From Mycolicibacterium duvalii (GTDB lineage: Bacteria > Actinomycetota > Actinomycetes > Mycobacteriales > Mycobacteriaceae): a stretch of DNA of 64,000 nucleotides. A program made the position numbers and the translations under genes. How positions within the stretch are numbered: the stretch's first letter is position 1; each line of letters opens with the position of its first letter. Of the stretch, positions 37,508 to 46,545 are shown one piece after another. Where the stretch lies: assembly GCF_010726645.1 (NCBI RefSeq), contig NZ_AP022563.1, forward strand, positions 1,240,001 to 1,304,000, read 5' to 3'. Below the pieces are notes generated by a model. That model was not told where the DNA came from. It did not search any database and was given only the letters and a program-made list of their open reading frames with translations.

Positions 37508-38140
37508 ATGCGTATTGTGCCCGTGGTCACAGATTTTGGGGGTTTTAGAGACCCGCTGTTAACGTCCGTCCGCATGTTTGCTCTCGCGACTCTCTTGACG
37601 CTTGTCAATCAGGTCTCGGGGACTCCGTACGTGGTCGGCGGTGACTCGCCGTCGGGTACGGATTGCTCCGGCCTGGTCTCCTGGGTGACCAACGCCGCAA
37701 CAGGCCGACCGGTCTACGGCGACCGCTTCCACACCGGCAACATCGAAAGCGCTCTGCTGGCCCGCGGCTTCCAGCACGGAACCGCGCCGGACGCGTTGGT
37801 GGTCGGCTGGAACAGTGGCCACACGGCCGTGACGCTCCCCGACGGCACGCCCGTGTCCTCCGGCGAGGGCGGCGGCGTCAAGGTCGGCGGCGGTGGCGCC
37901 TACCAGGACCAGTTCACCAACCACATGTTCCTGCCCATGCCGGCCAACGTGCCGCCGGCTCCCGACCCGATGCTGGCCCCGCCGCTGCCTGCGCCGCCGA
38001 TGGCGCCGCCGCCCCCGCCTCCGCCGCCGCCCATGGCGCCCCCGCCGCCCGGCGCGCCTGTCGTGCTGATGGGTCACGAGGCGCCTCCCCCGCCCGGAGC
38101 GCCGCTGCCGCCGCCCCCGGCACCGGGAGCGCCGCTGTAA
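37508..38140 (+). CDS. NlpC/P60 (C40) peptidase-like protein with poly-Pro tail
   Basis: Read from ATG 37508 the protein has 210 residues; ATG 37574 gives 188. The P60 core has the catalytic cysteine C53 in GTDCSGLVSWV and the histidine H105 in SGHTAVTLPDG. The last 60 residues are Pro/Ala runs. The hydrophobic stretch FALATLLTLV belongs to the fold rather than to an evident signal peptide, so how it reaches the wall is unclear. The 278 bases upstream contain the HNH promoter and no other gene. Confidence 0.75.
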   Translation: MRIVPVVTDFGGFRDPLLTSVRMFALATLLTLVNQVSGTPYVVGGDSPSGTDCSGLVSWVTNAATGRPVYGDRFHTGNIESALLARGFQHGTAPDALVVGWNSGHTAVTLPDGTPVSSGEGGGVKVGGGGAYQDQFTNHMFLPMPANVPPAPDPMLAPPLPAPPMAPPPPPPPPPMAPPPPGAPVVLMGHEAPPPPGAPLPPPPAPGAPL

Positions 38141-38182
38141 GCGGTTGTCAGCGTCAAAACGGCCCGCGCTAGCGTCTCTGCC

Positions 38183-38929
38183 GTGATCGTGCTGTTGCCC
38201 CCGTCGGAGACCAAGCGCGCCGGCGGCGACGGGGCGCCGCTGCGCCTGGACGCGCTCGGATCTCCGGCCCTGCACGACCTGCGCCGGGAACTGGTCGACG
38301 AGCTCATCGCGTTGGCCGCCGATCCGGAGGCCAGCCGTCGGGCGCTCGGTCTCTCGCCGTCGCAAGACACCGAGATCGAACGCAACGCCACGCTGCGCAC
38401 CGCTCCGACGCTGCCCGCCATCCAGCGCTATACCGGCGTGCTCTACGACGCGTTGGACGTCGGGTCACTCCGCGGGGCCGCTGCGGATCGGGCTGCCTCG
38501 CGACTGGCCGTCGGATCCGCGCTGTTCGGTCTGCTCCGTGCCGGCGACCCGATCCCCGCGTATCGGCTGTCGGCGTCGTCGAAGCTTCCGGGTCGGCCCG
38601 GTCTGGCGACGCGATGGCGTCCGGTGCTCGAGCCGGTGCTGGACAAGATCGCCGCCGACGAGTTGGTCGTGGACTTGCGGTCGGGTTCCTATGCCGGGCT
38701 CGGCAGGATCGCCGAGGCGGTCACGGTCACCGTGGTGGCCGAGTACACCGACGGACGCCGCGCGACGGTCAGTCACTTCAACAAAGCCCACAAGGGCCGG
38801 CTGGCGCGTGTCCTGGCGACCACTCGGTCCGAACCGACCGACAGTGCCGGGGTGGCAGCTGTGGCACGCCGGGCCGGGATGCGCGTTGAACGCTCCGACC
38901 GTCAGCTCACCGTCGTGGTGCCGGCCTGA
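38183..38929 (+). CDS. yaaA: YaaA family peroxide-stress protein
   Basis: A 248-residue protein starting MIVLLPPSETKRAGG, the YaaA hallmark, with RYTGVLYDAL, YRLSASSKLP, VDLRSGSYAGL and HFNKAHKGRLAR blocks. E. coli YaaA lowers free iron during peroxide stress and binds DNA; the same role here is inferred. TAGCGT ends 7 bases before the GTG start, fitting a leaderless mRNA. It converges with a small exported-protein gene. Confidence 0.9.
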   Translation: MIVLLPPSETKRAGGDGAPLRLDALGSPALHDLRRELVDELIALAADPEASRRALGLSPSQDTEIERNATLRTAPTLPAIQRYTGVLYDALDVGSLRGAAADRAASRLAVGSALFGLLRAGDPIPAYRLSASSKLPGRPGLATRWRPVLEPVLDKIAADELVVDLRSGSYAGLGRIAEAVTVTVVAEYTDGRRATVSHFNKAHKGRLARVLATTRSEPTDSAGVAAVARRAGMRVERSDRQLTVVVPA

Positions 38930-38933
38930 CGCG

Positions 38934-39416
38934 TCAGAGCTCGAACAGGAAATCGGTGGTGTAGAACTCCTCCGGATGTTGCGAGAACGCGCTGGGCCGG
39001 GTGATCGAAACCCAGGCGCCCGTGGCACCCGATTCGATCGGGGCCCGCACCGTGATCGCGCCGCCACCGATCGCGTCGGTGACCATCACCGCGCCCACCA
39101 CCCCCGGGTCGCCCGGAGCGCAGTACAACCCCCGAGGCACCTGGATCAGCCGGACGTCGTAGGCCATGTTCGGCTTGGCGGTGGCCATCTGGATGTCGGC
39201 GACGACGCTGCCCCCCTCGATGCGCATCTGGCTGATCACGCGTCCGTAGCCTCCGGCCCCTTGGTAGGGGTTCTCGGCGAAATCGCAATTGCGCAGCTTC
39301 TGGGACAGCGGAACGGTCGTAGACTGCGCCGCGGCGACGGCAGGCACCAGCACCGCCGACGCCGAGAAGAGGCCCACGCCGGCGGCCACGATCGCGGTAC
39401 GGACGGTTCGGCGCAT
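38934..39416 (-). CDS. exported protein of unknown function
   Basis: A 160-residue protein with a signal peptide (1-31, ending AVAAAQ) and a compact all-beta-looking domain with two cysteines (CDFAENPY and LYCAPGD) that could form a disulfide. No catalytic motif is visible. AGGA lies about 11 bases before the ATG. It resembles small exported mycobacterial proteins without assigned function. Confidence 0.78.
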   Translation of the reverse strand: MRRTVRTAIVAAGVGLFSASAVLVPAVAAAQSTTVPLSQKLRNCDFAENPYQGAGGYGRVISQMRIEGGSVVADIQMATAKPNMAYDVRLIQVPRGLYCAPGDPGVVGAVMVTDAIGGGAITVRAPIESGATGAWVSITRPSAFSQHPEEFYTTDFLFEL

Positions 39417-39545
39417 GAGAGTCGCATCCTGTCTGTTCGAACGAGTGTGTGCACGTCACATTAGATTGAAACCGCAGCCGATGCCGCGGGTTCGCCGTCG
39501 TGGCTGCCGTTGACGGGTGCGGGCCCGCGCGGGACACTTTCGCCG

Positions 39546-39785
39546 ATGTCCACGCTGCGGCTCTATCTGCGTCTGCAGGCGATGACGTTCGTCTTCGGGA
39601 TCGTCGGACCGATCTTCTTGTTCATCTACTTCTCGATCCAACCGGATCCGACCGTGCGCTGGATGTACTGGTGGGGCCTGCTCATCACCGTCACCGACAT
39701 CCTGGTCGCGCTCTATCTCACCGACTCGATGACCGCGCGGGCCCGGGACGACACAGCGCGGCAGCGATCGCCCTCGGACTCATGA
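39546..39785 (+). CDS. small membrane protein with two helices
   Basis: A 79-residue protein with two transmembrane segments (about 10-30 and 40-62) and a short charged tail. WMYWWGLLITVTDILVALYL forms the second helix. No family recognised. Its last codons overlap the ATG of the next membrane-protein gene, so the two may form a unit. Confidence 0.7.
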   Translation: MSTLRLYLRLQAMTFVFGIVGPIFLFIYFSIQPDPTVRWMYWWGLLITVTDILVALYLTDSMTARARDDTARQRSPSDS

Positions 39786-40120
39786 CCGCACCGATACGCC
39801 GCTCGGGTGCCGACATCGCGATCTCCATCGCGGTGCTGGTGCTGACGGTGCTGATCGGCGGTGCCGCCGCGGTGTTCGGGCTGTTCCTGCTGGCCTTTCT
39901 CGACCATTGTCCGCCCGCGACCTGCAGCATCGAGGGCGCGGTGAACGCCGTGTTCACTGCGCTGCTGGTCGCCGCCGGGGTCGGACTGACCGGGCTGATC
40001 CTGACGGTGATCCAGTTGGTCCGCGCCAGACCCGGCTGGCCCTTCGCTGTCGGCACGCTCGCACTGTGCCTGTTGACGCTCTTTCTCGGCGGCGTCGGGT
40101 ACTCGGCAGCCGTCGGCTGA
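39782..40120 (+). CDS. small membrane protein with three helices
   Basis: A 112-residue protein with hydrophobic segments at about 12-42, 52-80 and 88-108. The first loop carries HCPPATCS, with two cysteines that would face outward and could pair. No family recognised. Its ATG overlaps the stop of the 79-residue membrane protein. Confidence 0.7.
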   Translation: MTAPIRRSGADIAISIAVLVLTVLIGGAAAVFGLFLLAFLDHCPPATCSIEGAVNAVFTALLVAAGVGLTGLILTVIQLVRARPGWPFAVGTLALCLLTLFLGGVGYSAAVG

Positions 40121-40138
40121 CGCGGTAGCTTCCCAGGC

Positions 40139-40990
40139 ATGCTCAGAGACATCCGCGAACTCTCCGATTCGCCTCAGGAGTACGCCGAGGAGTTGCGTCG
40201 GCGCTGGGGCGGACTGCTCAGCTACCGCTACATCGGCCGCAGCTATGCGCAGATGGATCTGGGTCCGGAGGACAACACCGTGGCCGTCCGTCGCGACATG
40301 CGCGACGGCGCGGGTGGTCTGCTGCTGGCAGTGCTGGGCATCGCGTCACCCGAAGGCGGGCACATGTCCGATCTCGAGGCGGTGCCCAACCCGGTCATCC
40401 ACTCGTGTCAGGTCGTCGACCCCGGCGTCGGCGTAACCCGCTTCGAGGTGATCTCCGAAGACCTCAAACGCGGGCGGCAGATGGGTTACAGCAGGTCCAA
40501 GGTCGTGGACGCCGACCAGCCCACCCGGGTGCTGGCCCTGACCCAGGGGCAGGGCATCAGTATCGGCACTCCCCCGGACGGTCTGCAGCGCATGGAGGCC
40601 AACCCGATGCAGATCGCCGACTCTCCCGACCTGCCGCCGCTGTGGCAGGTGTTCGGCGCGCGGCAGCGTGACGACGGCCGCTGGGGACTTCCCGAACTGT
40701 CCGTCGACGTGGCCTCCCCCGACGCCGCGCTGCACATCGGCCCGCAGTTCGTGGCGCTGGAAACTGCCGCGCGGCACCATGCCGTCGAGTTGGCGGGCAC
40801 CGAGCGGATCCACGGGCTCTCGTCGCACGTGATGTTCGTGGCCCGCGGCAAAGCAGGGCCGTTCCGCATCGACGCCGAACCGCTACCGGGCAGCGACGGC
40901 CGGATCGCGGTGCGGGTGGTGATGCACGACGAGGGTGCCGGCGACCGCATGACGACGGTCGGCTCCTATCTGTTCACCACCGCACGCTAA
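40139..40990 (+). CDS. conserved protein with thioesterase-like (hotdog) C-terminus
   Basis: A 283-residue cytosolic protein. Its C-terminal third (HGLSSHVMFVARGKAGPFRI and on) reads like a PaaI-type hotdog strand-helix order, and the N-terminal half may be a second hotdog, but the catalytic residues cannot be placed with certainty. TAGCTT ends 7 bases before the ATG. It lies in a run of plus-strand genes without a clear pathway. An acyl-CoA thioesterase role is an inference. Confidence 0.65.
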   Translation: MLRDIRELSDSPQEYAEELRRRWGGLLSYRYIGRSYAQMDLGPEDNTVAVRRDMRDGAGGLLLAVLGIASPEGGHMSDLEAVPNPVIHSCQVVDPGVGVTRFEVISEDLKRGRQMGYSRSKVVDADQPTRVLALTQGQGISIGTPPDGLQRMEANPMQIADSPDLPPLWQVFGARQRDDGRWGLPELSVDVASPDAALHIGPQFVALETAARHHAVELAGTERIHGLSSHVMFVARGKAGPFRIDAEPLPGSDGRIAVRVVMHDEGAGDRMTTVGSYLFTTAR

Positions 40991-41045
40991 CGGGGTTTGC
41001 GGGGACCGCTCCGGCGGCAGCTCGGCGCGTGCGAGACTGTCGCCC

Positions 41046-41963
41046 ATGGCCCTCGACATCGCCCGTCCCAAGCTCGAAGGCAAGATCCTGGTCGGTTCGG
41101 ATCGCCAGCTCGGATTCGCCGAGTTCGGCGACCCGCAGGGCCGTGCGATCTTCTGGCTGCACGGTACCCCGGGAGCCCGCCGGCAGATTCCGGTCGAGGC
41201 GCGGGTGTTCGCTGAGAAGAACGGCATCCGGCTGATCGGGGTCGACCGGCCAGGCATCGGGTCGTCGACGCCCTACGAGTACCACCGGGTCATCGACTTC
41301 GCCCACGATCTGCGCGTCATCGCCGACACCCTCGGCATCGACAAGATGGAGATCATCGGACTGTCCGGCGGCGGCCCGTACACGCTGGGGTGCGCTGCGG
41401 CGATGGCCGACCGGGTCGTGGCGGTCGGCGTCCTCGGCGGTGTGGCGCCGACACAGGGCCCCGAAGGCATCGGTGGCGGGTTGATGGGAAACGTCGGGCT
41501 GCCGGTCGCCCCGCTTCTCGAGCACGTCGGCGCTCCGCTGAGCATGGTGGCAACCGGTTTGATCCGTCTGATCAAGCCCGTCGCCGAGCCGGCATTGTTC
41601 CTCTACGCCAGCATCTCGCCCGAAGGCGACCGCCGGTTGCTGGTTCGCCCGGAGTTCAAGGCGATGTTTCTCGACGACCTGCTCAACGGCAGCCGCAAGC
41701 AGCTCGCGGCGCCGTTCGCCGACGTGGTGGTGTTCGCCCGGGACTGGGGTTTCCGGCTCGATGAGGTCAAGGTGCCGGTGCGGTGGTGGCACGGCGACGC
41801 CGACCACATCGTGCCGTTCGCGCACGGGCGTCACGTGGTGGGTCTGCTGCCCGACGCCGAGCTCTACACACTGCCCGGCGAGAGCCACCTCGGCGGGCTG
41901 GGCCAGGCCGAAGCGATCATGACGGCCATGGTCGAGCAGTGGGATGCCTACGACCGCGGGTGA
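41046..41963 (+). CDS. alpha/beta hydrolase
   Basis: A 305-residue protein. The oxyanion region is FWLHGTPGARRQ (37-48), the nucleophile serine is in IGLSGGGPYTLG (about 105-116), the acid is in HGDADHIVP and the histidine in PGESHLGG. A helical cap lies at about 140-220. GAGACT ends 7 bases before the ATG, the leaderless pattern. Substrate unknown. Confidence 0.87.
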   Translation: MALDIARPKLEGKILVGSDRQLGFAEFGDPQGRAIFWLHGTPGARRQIPVEARVFAEKNGIRLIGVDRPGIGSSTPYEYHRVIDFAHDLRVIADTLGIDKMEIIGLSGGGPYTLGCAAAMADRVVAVGVLGGVAPTQGPEGIGGGLMGNVGLPVAPLLEHVGAPLSMVATGLIRLIKPVAEPALFLYASISPEGDRRLLVRPEFKAMFLDDLLNGSRKQLAAPFADVVVFARDWGFRLDEVKVPVRWWHGDADHIVPFAHGRHVVGLLPDAELYTLPGESHLGGLGQAEAIMTAMVEQWDAYDRG

Positions 41964-41966
41964 ACG

Positions 41967-42191
41967 TCAGCGCTGCAGCCAGCCGCGCACCGTCGGGAGG
42001 TCGCGGCTGAACGTCTGCATGAGGTCGTCGTGGTACAGCGTGCCGCCGCTGATCGCGCTGTTGCCGGTCCATACGACGTGGACGCGCACCACGCCTTTGT
42101 CGAAATAGTCGCTGCGGCCGGCGACGCGGTGACGCCACCCGGTCTCTTCGGCGAGCGCCGAGACAGCCTGTCGCTCGTCGGTGTCAGCCAT
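41967..42191 (-). CDS. 74-residue conserved actinobacterial protein
   Basis: A small protein with the conserved-looking run WRHRVAGRSDYFDKGVVRVH and a C-terminal TFSRDLPTVRGWLQ helix. The ATG at 42191 follows a purine-rich stretch. It converges with the hydrolase gene and lies downstream of cinA on the same strand. Function unknown. Confidence 0.68.
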   Translation of the reverse strand: MADTDERQAVSALAEETGWRHRVAGRSDYFDKGVVRVHVVWTGNSAISGGTLYHDDLMQTFSRDLPTVRGWLQR

Positions 42192-42229
42192 CGGTGAATC
42201 TCCCGTATCGAAGTGGTGTCTGCGACACT

Positions 42230-43510
42230 CTAGCCCGCACCGATCAGTGCGCGACGCAGCAGATGCATGGCGATCGTCGTGGACCGCTCCCGCACATCGG
42301 AGCGGTTCCCCGGCATGTGCGTCGTCCGGGTCAGCGCCCGCACCGCGCCGTCGTCGTCGCGCACCACGACCGAGAAACACACCGTGCCCACCGGTTTGGC
42401 GGCGGTGCCGCCGCCCGGGCCGGCGATGCCGGTCACACCGATCCCGGTGTCGGCGCCGAACCGGCGCAGGGCGCCGAGCGCCATCTGCTCGGCGACCGGT
42501 TCGGACACCGCTCCGTGGGCGTCGATCACCTCGCCATCGACGCCGAGCAGTTCGATCTTCGCATCGTTGGCGTAGGCCACCACCGCACCCGCGACGTAGG
42601 CCGACGAACCGGGCCGCTCGGTGAGCCGTGCGGCCAGCAGTCCGGCGGTGCACGACTCGGCTGTCGCGATGCGACGGCCGGCCAGCAACTCGGCGACCTG
42701 GTCGTCGACCAGCGCACCGTCGGTGGAGAAGATCTCGCGGCCGTGCCGGTCGCGCAGCAGCGACAGCAGGTCGGTGTACGCGGACGCGTGCTGCGGCTCG
42801 ACGCGGGTGACGATCTCCAGTTCGCCGCGCCGCAGGCAGGTGGTGATCTCGAGCCGGTCGAATCCGGGCACCGTCTTCTCGGCGTCGCGCAGCGTGTCGG
42901 CCAACCCGGACTCGGGCAGCCCGAACATCCGCACGGTGTGCTGTTCGTAGCGGGTCCGGCCGGCGATGGCAGCCTGCACCGCGTCGGTGGCCACCGCGGC
43001 CCGCCACATCGGCTGCAACTCGCGCGGCGGACCGGGAAGCACCACCACCGTCGGCGTGCCGGGCACCACCACGCCCGGCGCGGTGCCCACCGGGGTCAGA
43101 ATCTGCGCACCTGCGGGGATCAGCGCCTGCTTGCGGTTGGCGGCGCGCACAGCGTCGGCGTCGACGTCGGGAAACCGGGCCATCAGCCCGGTGACGATCT
43201 CGTCGATGGTGCGTTCGAGGCCGTCGTCGAGAACCAGCTCCCGACCGCAGAATCGCGACACCACCTCAACGGTCATGTCGTCGGCGGTGGGCCCCAGGCC
43301 GCCGCTGGTGATGATCAGGTCGACCTGTTGGCCGGCCAGGAACCGAAGCTGCGCGTCGATGTCGTCCGCCCGGTCACCGCACTGCGTGACGTGGGCCAGT
43401 TCCACGCCCAGCTCCAGCAGACGATCGGCCAGCCAGGGGCCGTTCAGATCCCGGACCCGTCCGGTCAGGACCTCGGTCCCGGTCACCACGATTCCGGCGC
43501 GTGCGCTCAC
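42230..43510 (-). CDS. cinA: CinA: competence/damage-inducible protein with NMN amidase domain
   Basis: A 426-residue protein with an N-terminal COG1058 domain ([21 protein letters not shown] and [14 protein letters not shown]) and a C-terminal PncC domain ([29 protein letters not shown]). The enzyme cleans up oxidised or deamidated pyridine nucleotides: ADP-ribose pyrophosphatase plus NMN deamidase. TAGGGT ends 7 bases before the GTG at 43510, which favours this start over one 24 bases upstream. Confidence 0.93.
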   Translation of the reverse strand: MSARAGIVVTGTEVLTGRVRDLNGPWLADRLLELGVELAHVTQCGDRADDIDAQLRFLAGQQVDLIITSGGLGPTADDMTVEVVSRFCGRELVLDDGLERTIDEIVTGLMARFPDVDADAVRAANRKQALIPAGAQILTPVGTAPGVVVPGTPTVVVLPGPPRELQPMWRAAVATDAVQAAIAGRTRYEQHTVRMFGLPESGLADTLRDAEKTVPGFDRLEITTCLRRGELEIVTRVEPQHASAYTDLLSLLRDRHGREIFSTDGALVDDQVAELLAGRRIATAESCTAGLLAARLTERPGSSAYVAGAVVAYANDAKIELLGVDGEVIDAHGAVSEPVAEQMALGALRRFGADTGIGVTGIAGPGGGTAAKPVGTVCFSVVVRDDDGAVRALTRTTHMPGNRSDVRERSTTIAMHLLRRALIGAG

Positions 43511-43552
43511 CCGCCCGACCCTACGCAAGCCCATCCCAGGGGCTGCCGAGTG

Positions 43553-44299
43553 CTACTTGTGCGGGACGTCGTTGGTCAGGCCGCCGTCCATGACGTACTC
43601 CGCGCCGGTGGAGTACCGCGACTCGTCGCTGGCCAGGAACACCACGAAGGTGGCGACCTCCTCGGGCTGCCCCGGCCGGCCCAGCGGGATGCGCAGCATG
43701 TTGTCCGGGAAGTGCTTGGTCATCGGCGTGCGGATGAAGCCGGGATGCACCGAGTTGACCCGGATGTTGTGCGCACCGAGTTCGAGCGCCGCCGACTTGG
43801 TCAGACCGCGCACCGCCCATTTGGAGGCGACGTAGGGGTGCACCATCACCGCGCCGCGCAGGCCCTCGATCGACGAGATGTTGATGATCGACCCGCCGCC
43901 GGCGGCTTTCATGGCCTCCACCGAGGCCTGCATACCGAGGAAGGTTCCGGTCAGGTTGACGTCGATCACCTTCTGCCACTTGGCCATATCGAACTGACCG
44001 ATCTGGCCGAGTGCCACCGTGCCGGCGTTGTTGACCAGCACGTTGAGGGTGCCGAAGTCGTTGACCGCGGTCGCCACCGCAGCATCCCACTGGTCGGCCT
44101 GGGTGACGTCGAGATGCACGTAGCGAATCGAGTCCGGGGTCTCGGCGTTGATCTCGTCGGCGAGCGCCTGCCCCTTCTCGTCGAGGATGTCGCCGATGAC
44201 GACTTTGGCGCCCTCGGCGATCAGAGCCCGGGCATCGGCAGCACCCATGCCCTGCGCCCCGCCGCTGATGAGTGCCACTTTTCCGTCCACGCGTCCCAT
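43553..44299 (-). CDS. fabG3: short-chain dehydrogenase, 3-alpha/20-beta-hydroxysteroid dehydrogenase type
   Basis: A 248-residue SDR. The NAD site is SGGAQGMG (12-19), NNAG lies near residue 90, the catalytic Ser is in SSIEG and the Tyr-Lys pair in YVASK. The sequence resembles M. tuberculosis FabG3 (Rv2002), a 20-beta-hydroxysteroid dehydrogenase. TAGCCT lies 8 bases before the ATG, and a KstR-like palindrome overlaps the -35 region shared with the divergent gene. Confidence 0.88.
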   Translation of the reverse strand: MGRVDGKVALISGGAQGMGAADARALIAEGAKVVIGDILDEKGQALADEINAETPDSIRYVHLDVTQADQWDAAVATAVNDFGTLNVLVNNAGTVALGQIGQFDMAKWQKVIDVNLTGTFLGMQASVEAMKAAGGGSIINISSIEGLRGAVMVHPYVASKWAVRGLTKSAALELGAHNIRVNSVHPGFIRTPMTKHFPDNMLRIPLGRPGQPEEVATFVVFLASDESRYSTGAEYVMDGGLTNDVPHK

Positions 44300-44333
44300 G
44301 GGGCGACAGGCTACCGCACGGGTTGACACAAAC

Positions 44334-44347
44334 TAGAACTTGTTCCT
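44334..44347. promoter_or_regulatory. KstR-like palindrome between divergent promoters
   Basis: TAGAACTTGTTCCT fits the KstR pattern TnnAACnnGTTnnA at all fixed positions except the last. It covers the -35 regions of both divergent genes, whose -10 hexamers are TAGCCT (minus strand) and CATACT (44366-44371). A TetR-family lipid or steroid regulator is the likely binder. Confidence 0.5.
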
Positions 44348-44378
44348 ATTTCCGGCTCCGGCACGCATACTGCTGGCC

Positions 44379-45458
44379 ATGGCGATTCGTGTGGCACTGA
44401 TCGGGACCGGTAACTGCGGCAGCCTGGCACTGCGGCAGCTCATCGAAGACGACCGGTTCGAGTTGACCGGGGTGTGGGTGTCCTCGCAGGCGAAGGTGGG
44501 CAGGGACGCCGGCGAACTCGCCCGGTTGGGCGTGACGACGGGCGTGACCGCGGTGGCCGACCTCGATGCGATCATCGAGGCCGAGCCGGATTGCGTCGTC
44601 TACTGCGCCATGGGCGACGTCCGCATGCGTGAGGCGATCGCCGACGTCCGCCGCTTCCTGGAGGCGGGCATCGACGTCGTCGGTTCGTCGCCGGTGAGCC
44701 TGGAGTATCCGTGGGGGGTGCTCCCGGACCGATCCATCGAACGTGTGGAAGCCGCTGCGCAGCAAGGTAATTCAAGCATCTTCATCACCGGCGTGGACCC
44801 GGGTTTCGTCACCGATCTGCTCCCGTTGGCGCTGGCGGGCACCTGCCGGCAGATCGAACAGATCCGCACCATGGAGATCGCCGACTACGCCAGCTACGAC
44901 GGCGCAACCGTGATGTTCGACGTGATGGGCTTCGGCAACGAGATCGGCGACCTGCCGTTCCTGTACCAGCCCGGCATGCTGAGCCTGGCCTGGGGTGTCG
45001 GTATTCGGCAGCTCGCGGCCGGCCTGGGCATCGAGGTCGACGAGATCACCGACTCCGTCGAGCAGGAGCCGGCCCCGGAGGACTTCGACGTCGCCGTGGG
45101 CACCATCAGGAAGGGCACCGTCGCCGCCGTCCGGTTCCAGATCGAGGGCAAGGTCGACGGCCGCTCGGCGATCGTGGTCGAACACATCACGCGACTACGC
45201 GGCGATCTGCGCCCGGACTGGGCGCAGCCCGCCCAGGAGGGCGGCTCCTACCGCGTGGAGATCACCGGCGAACCGTCCTATGTCATGGACATCTGCCCGA
45301 CCAGCCGCCATGGCGACCACAATTACGCGGCGATCCTGGCCGCGGCGGGACGGATCGTCAATGCGATCCCCGACGTGATCGCAGCACCGGCGGGCATTCG
45401 CACCACTTTGGATCTGCCGTTGTGCACCGGCAAAGGGGTCTACCGCCCCAGCCGGTGA
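44379..45458 (+). CDS. dihydrodipicolinate reductase-like NAD(P)-binding protein
   Basis: A 359-residue protein with a Rossmann N-terminus (VALIGTGNCGSLALRQL, about 5-21) and a C-terminal domain like those of DapB-related proteins in actinobacteria. It lacks the DapB substrate motif, so it is not the lysine-pathway enzyme. The ATG at 44379 is 7 bases after CATACT (leaderless). It is divergent from the steroid dehydrogenase-like gene over a KstR-like site, so a lipid or steroid substrate is plausible but unproven. Confidence 0.8.
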   Translation: MAIRVALIGTGNCGSLALRQLIEDDRFELTGVWVSSQAKVGRDAGELARLGVTTGVTAVADLDAIIEAEPDCVVYCAMGDVRMREAIADVRRFLEAGIDVVGSSPVSLEYPWGVLPDRSIERVEAAAQQGNSSIFITGVDPGFVTDLLPLALAGTCRQIEQIRTMEIADYASYDGATVMFDVMGFGNEIGDLPFLYQPGMLSLAWGVGIRQLAAGLGIEVDEITDSVEQEPAPEDFDVAVGTIRKGTVAAVRFQIEGKVDGRSAIVVEHITRLRGDLRPDWAQPAQEGGSYRVEITGEPSYVMDICPTSRHGDHNYAAILAAAGRIVNAIPDVIAAPAGIRTTLDLPLCTGKGVYRPSR

Positions 45459-45905
45459 TCAGCGTCGGCCGACGCCGTGCCACACCATCCGGACCCGAGT
45501 ACCGTCGTCGGACCTGTCGATCTCGTACTCGTCGGACAGCGCTTCCATCAGCGGAATGCCGCGACCACGCGTCCGCGGCGCCGGATCGGTCTGCGGGGGG
45601 CGCCACGTGCCGCGGTCGCTGACCAGCACCGTCAGCTTCTGTTCGGTGGGCTCGAAGATGCCCTGCAGATCGATGGTGCCGGGACGCTCCGCGAGGAGGT
45701 AGGCGAACTCGGCGGAGTTGGCCAGGGCCTCGTTGATCGCCAGGACGATGTCGCTGCAGCGCACGGCATCGAGATCGAAGAAGCGCTGCAGCCACAGCGC
45801 GAACTCGTGACGAATCTGCGCGACCGTCATGGCATCCGCCTCGAGCCCGAAGCGCTCGAAACGTTCTGCGTTGGCAACCTCAGCCGGCGGCATGGAATCG
45901 ATCAT
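45459..45905 (-). CDS. RsbW-like anti-sigma kinase domain
   Basis: A 148-residue single HATPase_c domain of the anti-sigma type: INEALANSAEFAY (N box), VSDRGTWRPPQ (G1) and GRGIPLMEALSDEY. In such kinases the domain binds a sigma factor and phosphorylates a STAS antagonist. The STAS gene lies just upstream on the same strand, 45 bases away, and is a probable partner. No sigma factor gene is adjacent. Confidence 0.88.
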   Translation of the reverse strand: MIDSMPPAEVANAERFERFGLEADAMTVAQIRHEFALWLQRFFDLDAVRCSDIVLAINEALANSAEFAYLLAERPGTIDLQGIFEPTEQKLTVLVSDRGTWRPPQTDPAPRTRGRGIPLMEALSDEYEIDRSDDGTRVRMVWHGVGRR

Positions 45906-45950
45906 GGCAGTCGGTGGCTACCCCAAGACGCACGTTCCTATTCGGCTTCT

Positions 45951-46337
45951 CTACGTACCGCGTGCCGCGAGAGCTTCGTCCAGGCTCGGATACAGGCTCA
46001 CGATGTCGGCGATTCCGACCAGTTTGAGGGGGCGACTGGTGGCCGGCCCCTCGGCGACCACGCTGATCGCGACGTCAGAGCCGGCTTTGTCGTGTGCGGC
46101 GACCAGTACGCCCATCCCGGCCGAGGCCAGGAACTCCACGTCAGTGAAATCGATCACCACACCGGCCGGCTTCTGTTCCAGTGCCGCATCGATCGCGGTC
46201 TCCAGCTGCGGCGAGGTGAGCATGTCGACAACACCTGACACCGCCACGACGGCTACCCGGTCGATCCAGCGTTCGGTGACGACACAGTTCGACGCCCCCG
46301 ATGAGGCGGTTGCGCCTTCGGCTGCTTGCTCGTCCAA
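45951..46337 (-). CDS. STAS domain anti-sigma factor antagonist
   Basis: A 128-residue STAS protein with the phosphorylation loop VIDFTDVEFLASAGMGVLV. The start is a TTG at 46337, supported by GGAAGG about 6 bases upstream; no ATG or GTG in frame precedes the conserved part. It is followed on the same strand by the RsbW-like gene. The 208 bases to the divergent HAD gene contain no evident SigF promoter. Confidence 0.85.
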   Translation of the reverse strand: MDEQAAEGATASSGASNCVVTERWIDRVAVVAVSGVVDMLTSPQLETAIDAALEQKPAGVVIDFTDVEFLASAGMGVLVAAHDKAGSDVAISVVAEGPATSRPLKLVGIADIVSLYPSLDEALAARGT

Positions 46338-46545
46338 TGTTCACCTTCCGTGTCAGGCCGCTTCGTGCAACGCGTACGGCAAAGCACCCAAACGTGCCAC
46401 CCGCGCAGGCTGCATCCTCAACCCGGCAAGGACCAAACTACCGTGGACGCATGCTGCGACCGGCCACAGATTAAACCAGGTCCGGCGGCGACGCCCGTAG
46501 CATGGCGGGTCAACAGCCTGCGCGCCCGTCACCGAGGAGCGGAAT

